A stretch of DNA of 8,043 nucleotides from CAZDBA01 sp964503615 (lineage in GTDB: Bacteria; Planctomycetota; Planctomycetia; Pirellulales; Pirellulaceae): the NCBI GenBank assembly GCA_964503615.1, contig CAZDBA010000194.1, positions 1 to 8,043 of the forward strand. The letters run 5' to 3'. This document shows positions 1 to 6,179 of this stretch, piece after piece. The notes below the pieces were generated by a model. That model searched no databases, was not told the DNA's origin, and was given only the letters and a program-made list of their open reading frames with translations. Each line of letters begins with the position of its first letter. Positions within the stretch are counted from its first letter, which is position 1. Position numbers and translations under genes: made by a program.

Positions 1-144
1 AAGGTAAACAGGATGTTCATTTACGAACGGCATCACATTCGAAACGAATTCCTTGACAGCCTGATGAAATTCTGGCTGGCCTGGGTTGCGTTTAACCAGT
101 CCTGCCATGAAACAATCAACATCACCGCACTTTTGCATCCACAT
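1..144 (-). CDS. gdhA: NADP-type glutamate dehydrogenase, N-terminal part (cut by window edge)
   Basis: Glutamate dehydrogenase of the hexameric GdhA family aminates 2-oxoglutarate to glutamate with a reduced nicotinamide cofactor in the cytoplasm. Only the first 48 residues are here; the frame is open to the left edge. Residues 17-30 read VKRNPGQPEFHQAV and are followed by a stretch ending MPFVNEHPVYL. This matches the start of the family, which in E. coli has KRDPNQTEFAQAV and then WPFLEQNPKY. I chose the ATG at 144-142 because GAGG (minus strand, 155-152) lies 7 nt upstream. An ATG two codons on (138-136) and one at residue 13 are alternatives. The substrate-binding and Rossmann domains lie outside the window, so cofactor preference cannot be judged. 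The gene is divergent from the cyclic-di-GMP enzyme. The family call is fairly sure; the exact start is less so. Confidence 0.85.
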   Translation of the reverse strand, partial: MWMQKCGDVDCFMAGLVKRNPGQPEFHQAVKEFVSNVMPFVNEHPVYL

Positions 145-404
145 CTCTATACCTCGCCTGCCATTTTTTCTGTTATTGAATCGGGTGGTCGGTCATTGGG
201 ACGACAAACCAGGTTGCCAACGCTTGCTCAAAACGTTTGGACTAGAGGTAACTAACATACGCGTGCACCAAACACTTTACAACGTCAGTCACGAGGCTTT
301 AAGCGAACAAAGGTCTCGCCAAGTTATTAATCCTCAAGCGGTCAAATCGCTGTTTGCAGTCAAGTTGGAATAAATTAGTCCATCCAATCACTGATCGTAT
401 TCGG

Positions 405-448
405 TCGGAATCATTCCGATTATTGGCCTGTCCGGTTTTATTGGCCTG
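405..448. promoter_or_regulatory. Perfect dyad followed by an 11-bp direct repeat, possible operator
   Basis: TCGGAAT (405-411) and ATTCCGA (413-419) form a perfect 7-bp inverted repeat around one base. It is followed directly by TTATTGGCCTG at 420-430 and again at 438-448, 18 bp start to start, or a little under two helical turns. A compact dyad plus a spaced repeat between divergent genes is typical of transcription-factor binding sites. The function is inferred; I recognise no specific regulator. Confidence 0.35.
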
Positions 449-563
449 ATTGCTAATACCAGAACACAGCACAACAGTTTTTTTCAGTCTCACTGATGTT
501 CCAATGTTTTACACCAAACAAGAGGTATCTTTGCTGACCTTTCACGTAAGGGCTGAATCCCTT

Positions 564-588
564 TTGACTTAAGGCTCGATGTAGTCAA
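564..588. promoter_or_regulatory. Inverted repeat TTGACT-N13-AGTCAA in the leader of the GGDEF-EAL gene
   Basis: TTGACT (564-569) and AGTCAA (583-588) are perfectly complementary and end 27 bases before the ATG at 616. The arms could form a leader-RNA hairpin or be half-sites of an operator. TTGACT also resembles a -35 box, but I see no matching -10 box at the right distance. An adjacent small hairpin (548-563, AAGGG/CCCTT) ends in four T residues and could be a weak attenuator. All of this is suggestive only. Confidence 0.25.
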
Positions 589-615
589 GTCCTCTCATTT
601 CTACCTTTTGATCAA

Positions 616-2415
616 ATGCAACAAAATTCCAACATTACGGAAGCTCTCATCGATCGAGGACTGTTGATCGAACTGCTCAACAAGTGCGGGACACCGCTGT
701 TTGTAAAGAATCGACAACACCAGATGTTATTGGTCAACGACTCACTTTGTGAGTTGGTAGGTCTATCTCAATCGGAAATGATCGGAAAAACAGACTTCGA
801 TCTCTACTCTGAAGACGAAGCCGAAGAGTTTTTCGCAAGTGACGAACAAGTATTTCAATCTAAAGTCGAATTGGAATACGAGGAAGTCATCACGGACACC
901 AACGAGAATTCTAGGAATATTCGAACGATCAAAAATGTATACACGACTGAAAACGGCGACGAGTTTTTGGTGGGAACGTTGCACGACATCACTGAGCTAC
1001 GTCAAGCGCAAACCCAGTTGGAAGCAGCTGTAAATGATCTATCGGTGATTGCAACGACCGATTCACTGACCGGGTTGTGCAATCGGGCAGAGCTCGAATA
1101 TCAAATGGAATCACTTATCGAAGAAGCAAACATTTCTGGCGAAGGCTTCGGATTGATTTTTCTCGATCTCAATGGATTCAAGATAATCAACGATACTGCG
1201 GGCCATATGGTAGGTGACGGAATATTGAGGCTTTGCTCAGAAAAACTTGTCAACATGTTCTCCCAAGAAGCCTTGATCGCAAGAGTCGGAGGGGATGAGT
1301 TCATCGTCGTATTGCCTAGAGTGAACGAAATCGAGGCGCAGCTTGCCGTGGAACGGCTCTTTCAAGCGCTTGACAAATCTATTGTTGTCGATGAATCCGC
1401 ATGGCGAGTCGGTTGTAGCGTTGGGGTTGCGCTCTTTCCCAAGGACGGTCAAACAGTCTCCGATTTGATTCGAAACGCTGATTTTGCCATGTACGAGGCG
1501 AAGAAGCGAAAACACAACCGCGCCGGCAGCAACAAATCAACGGCCGAGTTCTTCCAGTCACAGATCGGCTATGCACTGGCTAGAAAAAGGCGTATCGAGT
1601 GTGCCCTGAACTTCCGAGAGAATTTTTCTCAGATTCAGCAATATTATCAGCCCATCGTCTCACAGGTTGATGGTAAATACCGAATCACGGGATTTGAATC
1701 TTTAGCGAGATGGGAGTTAGATGGCGTTTCCGTGTCACCGGAAGAATTTATCCCGATCCTGGAAAAGGGGGGGCTCATCATTCCGTTTGGGTATCAGGTA
1801 GTCGAGTCCGCCTGTCGATATATGGCCGAAAGATGCGATGAAGGTCAGTTTATCTCAGTCAATTTGACCTATCAACAGATTCTCCAAGAAGGATTCTGCG
1901 ATCAAGTCCACAGCATCATTCAAAACGCCGGAATCAACCCGCGACAAATCTCGCTTGAGTTGACCGAAAACGATGCGAACCTCGATTGTCGGATCGCTGA
2001 GGTTGTTCTTGCACAACTTTCAAGGATTGGCGTTAAAACCATGCTCGACGATTTTGGCTCAGGGTTTTCCAACCTTAGTCGACTTAGTGAATTGCCAATC
2101 CAGGTGGTAAAGATCGACAAGTCTTTGCTCTGGGGTGACCGCCTGCTATTTAAGTCGGTCTTACAGATGATTCAAAACCTAGGCTTTACGACTATCGTCG
2201 AAGGGGTCGAAAGTGCTGAACAATTATTGAGCGTCGAGCAGTTCGGTGCCGATATGGTGCAGGGTTACTTTTTTGGAAAACCCCAACCTGAAGATTACGA
2301 CTGGTCCAACTTCAGCCCTGAAACAGTTGAAAAGCCGCTTCCGTTCCCCGCCAATCTAGAGGAATTTAGAGCTCGACTTTCTTCGCCCGATTCAGGCAAC
2401 TCTCCGGCTTTTTAA
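616..2415 (+). CDS. PAS-GGDEF-EAL cyclic-di-GMP synthase/phosphodiesterase
   Basis: A 599-residue soluble signalling enzyme with no signal peptide or membrane segment. Order: PAS sensor (about 14-128), a short coiled-coil linker (about 128-146), GGDEF (about 143-305), EAL (about 325-575) and a short tail. The GGDEF domain has TDSLTGLCNR (148-157), a metal-binding LDLNGFK and an intact GGDEF at 225-229, so it should make cyclic di-GMP from GTP. The inhibitory RxxD site expected just upstream reads SQEA, so product inhibition there is probably absent. The EAL signature is ESL (361-363), a tolerated variant. The catalytic set is otherwise present: N416, E448, DDFGSGF (478-484), KID (499-501), E529 and QGY (549-551). 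Cyclic-di-GMP hydrolysis is therefore likely too. Which activity dominates, and what PAS senses, cannot be read from sequence. No Shine-Dalgarno sequence precedes the ATG. Confidence 0.95.
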   Translation: MQQNSNITEALIDRGLLIELLNKCGTPLFVKNRQHQMLLVNDSLCELVGLSQSEMIGKTDFDLYSEDEAEEFFASDEQVFQSKVELEYEEVITDTNENSRNIRTIKNVYTTENGDEFLVGTLHDITELRQAQTQLEAAVNDLSVIATTDSLTGLCNRAELEYQMESLIEEANISGEGFGLIFLDLNGFKIINDTAGHMVGDGILRLCSEKLVNMFSQEALIARVGGDEFIVVLPRVNEIEAQLAVERLFQALDKSIVVDESAWRVGCSVGVALFPKDGQTVSDLIRNADFAMYEAKKRKHNRAGSNKSTAEFFQSQIGYALARKRRIECALNFRENFSQIQQYYQPIVSQVDGKYRITGFESLARWELDGVSVSPEEFIPILEKGGLIIPFGYQVVESACRYMAERCDEGQFISVNLTYQQILQEGFCDQVHSIIQNAGINPRQISLELTENDANLDCRIAEVVLAQLSRIGVKTMLDDFGSGFSNLSRLSELPIQVVKIDKSLLWGDRLLFKSVLQMIQNLGFTTIVEGVESAEQLLSVEQFGADMVQGYFFGKPQPEDYDWSNFSPETVEKPLPFPANLEEFRARLSSPDSGNSPAF

Positions 2416-2440
2416 AAGCCAATTCCCTATCTGGGGAATT
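2406..2440 (+). terminator. Palindrome over the stop codon plus a 7-bp hairpin, possible weak terminator
   Basis: GGCTTTTTAAAAGCC (2406-2420) is nearly a perfect palindrome spanning the TAA stop of the GGDEF-EAL gene. Directly after it, AATTCCC (2421-2427) pairs with GGGAATT (2434-2440) across a 6-base loop. The position right after a stop fits a 3'-end structure. No T-run follows the hairpin, so it is not a classical intrinsic terminator and may only protect the mRNA end. Confidence 0.35.
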
Positions 2441-2890
2441 ATCAAGACCTACGCAACTACCGCTTCTAGCCAGGTGTATGAGTGCCCAAACAGGCAGCCC
2501 CATTAGATGCATGCGCCCTCTCTGGAATGCCACAATAAAAACTGGCTTTAAAACAACTGCACCGTCTAGCAGGCCCTTTTGCGGGCAAGGGATCTGAACC
2601 GACAGCCCGGCGATTTCAAATCGTTCAACAGTGACAATCCCTCTCATTAAAAACCTTGCCACTGACGGATTCCTCCCCCCTATTCAACTCATTAGATCGC
2701 TTCGTGACGGTTGTGCCGAAAAGACCATGTGTGGATGCACCAAATCTGTACCGATTAGTAAAACTTTTCCTACATGCACCCAAAACCAGAGATAGGTTTC
2801 TCATGTCAAAGCAGTGTGTTGCTGCCTAGATGTTTTTGACACTTATAAATGCCCTTTGTCAGGGCGAATTTCCTTTCGTCGGAGAATTTG
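2441..2890. other. Long intergenic region upstream of the Flp pilin gene
   Basis: I see no convincing gene. A minus-strand open frame (2662-2366) overlaps the end of the GGDEF-EAL gene and has no family pattern. One 77-base stretch (2584-2660) has perfectly pairing 7-base ends (GGCAAGG and CCTTGCC) and a central CGA-TTTCAAA-TCG stem-loop, but it lacks T-arm features and is not called a tRNA. Near the 3' end, a TATAAA (2844-2849) preceded at 19 bp by TTGCTG (2819-2824) is a possible pilin promoter. A 5-bp hairpin, GCCCT/AGGGC (2851-2865), lies between this and the pilin ribosome binding site. Confidence 0.5.
2881..2885 (+). promoter_or_regulatory. Ribosome binding site that fixes the Flp pilin start
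   Basis: GGAGA lies 5 bases before the ATG at 2891. An earlier in-frame ATG at 2849 has no such site and would add 14 residues that Flp leader peptides do not have. The start at 2891 is therefore preferred. Confidence 0.8.
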
Positions 2891-3088
2891 ATGAAATCTG
2901 TTATTACTAAAGTTCAACGTTTTTTGAAGTCTGAAGATGGACCAACAGCTGTTGAGTACGCCATCATGTTGGCTTTGATCGTTATTGTTTGCCTTTCAGC
3001 TGTTCAAGCTATCGGCCAAAACGCAGCTGGTGCCTTCCAGGACATCGCTGACGATCTTGATCAAGCTCGTACTGGTACAACTAACTAG
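2891..3088 (+). CDS. Flp family type IVb pilin
   Basis: A 65-residue prepilin of the Flp/Fap type, the subunit of thin tight-adherence pili built by Tad secretion machinery. The basic leader (residues 1-17, ending in Gly17) is followed by PTAVEY (18-23), with Glu at +5 and Tyr at +6 of the mature chain. This is the hallmark of Flp pilins cut by a TadV/CpaA-type prepilin peptidase. Residues 24-43 form one hydrophobic helix (AIMLALIVIVCLSAVQAIG), then a short polar tail. Codon use suggests high expression: all six Val codons are GTT, seven of ten Ala codons are GCT and both Arg codons are CGT. It has a strong ribosome binding site and its own terminator. No tad assembly genes are adjacent, so the secretion machinery must lie elsewhere. 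The family call is secure; a role in adhesion is inferred. Confidence 0.93.
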   Translation: MKSVITKVQRFLKSEDGPTAVEYAIMLALIVIVCLSAVQAIGQNAAGAFQDIADDLDQARTGTTN

Positions 3089-3133
3089 TTTAGTTTTGCT
3101 AATTGAGCGCGATCATCTGATTGCGAATCAAAC

Positions 3134-3167
3134 AAGAACGGCACTTCTTTGAGGGGCCGTTTTTTTT
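3134..3167 (+). terminator. Intrinsic terminator after the Flp pilin gene
   Basis: AACGGC (3137-3142) pairs with GCCGTT (3156-3161), with further A-T pairs outside, followed by a run of eight T residues (3160-3167). It starts about 46 bases after the pilin stop. The convergent protease gene ends at 3237, so the same stem might also slow transcription from the other strand, where it is followed only by TTCTTGTTT. Confidence 0.85.
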
Positions 3168-3236
3168 GCGCGCTCATAGAATTCCTAACGTCTTCAGCCA
3201 CAAAATTTTCCAGCCAACATCTTGGGCACAGGGTGG

Positions 3237-3971
3237 TTACTCTCCACCCATTGTCGTCGAGCTATTGTTGTTCTCTTCATCAACGGATGATCCGGGTTCC
3301 TTTGGCATTTGGTTTGAGCTAATTTCAGCTGACGCGGCGATAAATACAAAAACGCCTACAACCGGCAGTGAGTACATACCTTCGAAAAGACCGTACACAA
3401 TTAGGGCTACGGCCAAGACCTGTCCCACCGCGCCTGCAATCAACGTTGCCGTCTGGAATTTGAGAAACGAAGCCAGCGTCGCGCGGAGAATACGACCTCC
3501 ATCCATGGGAAATGCGGGGAGCAAGTTAAACAGAAACAAAAACAGGTTGATGTAAAAAACGAAGAGCAGCAAGTCTGCGAACGAAACCGGACCGTCTAAA
3601 GCAAAACTTCGTCCCAACGCAAACAAACCAAGCCCAGCCACCGCTGCGATCACCAAATTAACCAAGGGACCAGCGATCGTAATTACGAACTCCTCCAAAG
3701 GTCGTTTCGGCATGCTCATCAAACGAGCCAGCCCGCCAATGGGAGTCAAGATGATGTCTTTCGTCTTCACCCCGAACAGCTTAGCAGCAAAGGCGTGCCC
3801 AAACTCGTGCAACAGCACGCACCCAAACACGCAAGCCAACAAAACCAACAACATTCCGGTCATCGCGATCGACTGCTGCCTGTACCAGCTTTGCAAAATC
3901 AACGCCAACGGCGCAAACACGAACGTCCAATGCAAAAAGACATCTATTTCTGCCACTCGTCCAAGTTTCAT
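3237..3971 (-). CDS. Site-2-type intramembrane zinc metalloprotease (peptidase M50)
   Basis: A polytopic membrane protease of 244 residues. It opens with MKLGRVAEIDVFLHW, a start usual for SpoIVFB-like members of the family. HEFGH (55-59) supplies two zinc ligands and the catalytic Glu56. NLLPAFPMDGGR (149-160) supplies the third ligand, Asp157. Roughly five to six hydrophobic segments surround these motifs. Such enzymes cut membrane-spanning substrates, often anti-sigma factors or signal peptides; the substrate here is unknown. There is no CBS or PDZ domain, and the C-terminus is a polar tail rich in Ser, Asn and Glu. The frame is open to 4031, but I chose the ATG at 3971-3969: homology begins there, and AGGTG lies 10 bases upstream. 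The gene starts 84 bases after selB on the same strand and may be cotranscribed. Confidence 0.9.
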   Translation of the reverse strand: MKLGRVAEIDVFLHWTFVFAPLALILQSWYRQQSIAMTGMLLVLLACVFGCVLLHEFGHAFAAKLFGVKTKDIILTPIGGLARLMSMPKRPLEEFVITIAGPLVNLVIAAVAGLGLFALGRSFALDGPVSFADLLLFVFYINLFLFLFNLLPAFPMDGGRILRATLASFLKFQTATLIAGAVGQVLAVALIVYGLFEGMYSLPVVGVFVFIAASAEISSNQMPKEPGSSVDEENNNSSTTMGGE

Positions 3972-4055
3972 TTGATCAAGACACCTAAATGAGTTGGCCG
4001 CACCAACGACACCATCGCACGATGAAAACAACGATAATGTTCTGTGTTAATAGCG

Positions 4056-5981
4056 TTAGTCCTGCGAAGCTAACCTGCGAACATCTTTATCACGAATCGT
4101 AAACTTGATCTTGTCGAGATATTCGCATAATGGAACTGCGTATTTTCGCGAAGTACCAACGAGATCACGAATTTCGCTCATGGACAGTTCAGGTTTTTCG
4201 GAAAAGGCTGACGTCAACGTCGACTTGATCTCACCCAAAGTATCACAATGCAAAAAATAGTCCGCCGCAATTTTGTGTAAAGTTCCATTTTGAGATGCAA
4301 GATCCAACAACTGCGGAACTGAATCCTTGTTCTTGGCAGCCTCTTTCTGAAGCTGTTTGGCTGGCGGAGTTTCCACGCCTGCATTTCGCAACTTGCCAAT
4401 CAATTCTCCCATCAGAGCCCGCTCACCTTTGGATAGCTTAGGGCCATGGCCATCCAACGAGATGCTACCAGCGACGATCTGGATTCGCTTTTCCCTGTTT
4501 AACTCACTGATCACCAACTTCAAAATCGCGGGCTGATTCAAGTACCGATACTCATTTTCAAGCTCGGTCATCGGGTGCGAAAACCGCAGCGGAAAATTCT
4601 CGTGCAACCGCTTCAGCGAATTGCAGACGCGGTCGCATAATTCCGCAACACGCTTGCTGTGAACAATCGCATCTCGACTGGCCGAAATTTTGACTTTTCG
4701 AAACTGCTTCGAATCGATCAATGCTTCCGTAACTTCCACCTCATTAGGCACCCCCGCGGTTCGGGAAAGCCGATCGGGCGCCCAATCCAAATCATCGCTC
4801 AGATACAAACTTGCTGCCGCGCGCTCCTGCGGCTGCTCACTTTGCATCTGCCGTATCTGAACCAACTCCGCCTCCGAAGCCGTTTTAATGCGAACCGCTT
4901 CGGGATGTAGAACCCGGCCACCCCCAATCGTGAACATCGGCGACTCGCTACGAATCACAAACGGCTGGTTCCAAGTCGCAACAGTAGGGTCTTGCAGATA
5001 AAGCTGAACCAAACCAGACTCACCCGGCTCAATCACAGATCCTTCCAGTAAGCGAACGTTGCACATCACTTCGGCAGTACCAATATGGAAACGAACACGA
5101 GTTCGATCCTTCAACGGTTTTGTGGTCGAAGAAAGCACAAACAGTTTTGCCGTCAACAGTTTCGTCGGGACCAAGTGCCCAATCGCAGCCAGCTCATCAC
5201 CTCGACGTGTTTCGTTATGATGCACGCCGGCCAAATTGATCGCACCGCGTTGGCCACGATGGACCTCGTCCGCTGACGAATCATGATTCTGAATGCCCCG
5301 GACTCGAACCTGATGGCCACCCGGTTGGATCTCTAATTGATCACCCACGTTTGCCGTTCCACTGGAAACGCTACCCGTCACCACCGTTCCGTGACCTGCG
5401 ATTGTAAATGTGCGGTCAATCGCCATTCGAAACGGCGCCAAAATCCTTTGCTGGCGAATGTCCTTCGCAGCAATCGCCGCTTGCTCACCAATAGCGATTT
5501 TCAGCTCGTCGATCCCCATCCCCGTGTGACTGCTGGTTCGAACGATCGGTACGTCTTTGAGAAAGGTCTCTGAAACCAACTGGCGAACTTCTTCTTCGAC
5601 CAGTTCCAACCAGTCAGGTTCGACCAAGTCACATTTGGTTATCGCGATAACTCCCGCCGGCAGGTCAAGGATCCTTAGAATCTCGCAATGCTCGCGAGTC
5701 TGTTGCTTGACCGAATCATCTGCTGCTACCACCAGAAGCGCCAAATCGATACCGGTTGCACCTGCCAACATTTGGCGCACAAATTTCTCGTGCCCTGGCA
5801 CATCCACGATCCCGAGGTTGCAATCGTCCAACTCCAGGTGTGCGTACCCCAATTCGATTGTGATGCCTCGCTTTTTCTCCTCCGGTAACCGGTCGGTGTT
5901 AGTGCCTGTCAAAGCACCTATCAGCGAAGTCTTGCCATGGTCGATATGACCAGCAGTGCCCAAAATAAAATCTGTATGCAT
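4056..5981 (-). CDS. selB: Selenocysteine-specific translation elongation factor SelB
   Basis: SelB is a GTPase that brings selenocysteinyl-tRNA to the ribosome at UGA codons marked by a SECIS hairpin in the mRNA. All 641 residues are present, close to the usual 610-640. The G domain has GHIDHGKT (11-18), RGITIELGYA (38-47), DVPGHEKF (60-67) and TKCD (115-118). Beta-barrel domains follow, with AGHGTVVTGSV at 195-205. The C-terminal half is the winged-helix array that binds SECIS RNA, ending in GTSRKYAVPLCEYLDKI (609-625), a signature of the last winged helix. These features exclude EF-Tu and IF2. No clear Shine-Dalgarno sequence precedes the ATG. The M50 protease gene follows after 84 bases. 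selA, selD and selC are not identifiable in the window. Its presence implies at least one selenoprotein in the organism. Confidence 0.97.
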   Translation of the reverse strand: MHTDFILGTAGHIDHGKTSLIGALTGTNTDRLPEEKKRGITIELGYAHLELDDCNLGIVDVPGHEKFVRQMLAGATGIDLALLVVAADDSVKQQTREHCEILRILDLPAGVIAITKCDLVEPDWLELVEEEVRQLVSETFLKDVPIVRTSSHTGMGIDELKIAIGEQAAIAAKDIRQQRILAPFRMAIDRTFTIAGHGTVVTGSVSSGTANVGDQLEIQPGGHQVRVRGIQNHDSSADEVHRGQRGAINLAGVHHNETRRGDELAAIGHLVPTKLLTAKLFVLSSTTKPLKDRTRVRFHIGTAEVMCNVRLLEGSVIEPGESGLVQLYLQDPTVATWNQPFVIRSESPMFTIGGGRVLHPEAVRIKTASEAELVQIRQMQSEQPQERAAASLYLSDDLDWAPDRLSRTAGVPNEVEVTEALIDSKQFRKVKISASRDAIVHSKRVAELCDRVCNSLKRLHENFPLRFSHPMTELENEYRYLNQPAILKLVISELNREKRIQIVAGSISLDGHGPKLSKGERALMGELIGKLRNAGVETPPAKQLQKEAAKNKDSVPQLLDLASQNGTLHKIAADYFLHCDTLGEIKSTLTSAFSEKPELSMSEIRDLVGTSRKYAVPLCEYLDKIKFTIRDKDVRRLASQD

Positions 5982-6076
5982 GCGTGGATTCTAATCCAAA
6001 AGAAAAACACGCGATAGCGCATGAACGATTAGTATTTCATCACACTCTAATTTTCCATAAGCGGCGACCGCCATTG

Positions 6077-6100
6077 GAAACCCGACGCGTTAGCGAGGAA
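6077..6100. repeat. Putative dispersed planctomycete intergenic element
   Basis: The core CCCGACGCGTTAGCGAGG (6081-6098) lies in the noncoding gap between selB and the secreted-protein gene. I recall near-identical strings recurring between genes in Rhodopirellula-type genomes, where chance frames through them give peptides with ETRRVSE; the plus strand here does so too. There is only one copy in this window, so its repetitive nature rests on memory and not on the sequence. A short GGCG-AC-CGCC hairpin (6063-6072) lies just before it. Confidence 0.4.
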
Positions 6101-6179
6101 CGGTTCCGAAAATTACTCAGCCGAAAGCGCGAAGCCCGCGAAGGAAGACAACAACATCCTCTCGCCTTAGCACCTTGTA

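Larger units (their letters stand above)
145..615. other. Divergent intergenic region between gdhA and the GGDEF-EAL gene
   Basis: I see no credible gene in these 471 bases. Two plus-strand open frames begin inside the antisense of gdhA and run out to 373, but they have no ribosome binding site and no recognisable protein pattern. The stretch must hold the promoters of two divergent genes. It contains a perfect dyad (405-419), an 11-bp direct repeat (420-430 and 438-448), a small hairpin (AAGGG 548-552 with CCCTT 559-563) and a second dyad (564-588). No clear sigma-70 promoter pair could be assigned. Confidence 0.6.

Noticed and set aside
13..373. Two overlapping plus-strand open frames (13-255 and 86-373)
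   Set aside because: They start inside the antisense of the gdhA N-terminus, have no ribosome binding site, and show no recognisable protein pattern.
2584..2660. tRNA-Sec (or, on the minus strand, tRNA-Ser with TGA)
   Set aside because: The acceptor-like and anticodon-like stems are present, but the T-arm consensus, U8 and long variable arm are missing. On the minus strand, GGTTCAGATCC resembles a T-loop but its stem does not pair. It is kept only as a finding to check.
2366..2662. Minus-strand 98-residue open frame
   Set aside because: It overlaps the end of the GGDEF-EAL gene, has no Shine-Dalgarno sequence and no family resemblance.
2836..2849. TTGACA (2836-2841) and TATAAA (2844-2849) as a sigma-70 promoter pair for the pilin
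   Set aside because: The two boxes are only 2 bp apart, so they cannot act as a -35/-10 pair. TATAAA with TTGCTG at 19 bp is the better, though weak, candidate.
3121..3555. Plus-strand 144-residue open frame after the pilin
   Set aside because: It runs through the terminator and then antisense to the M50 protease, whose motifs are unmistakable on the other strand.
5557..5949. Plus-strand 130-residue open frame
   Set aside because: It is antisense to the SelB GTPase domain, with no independent support.
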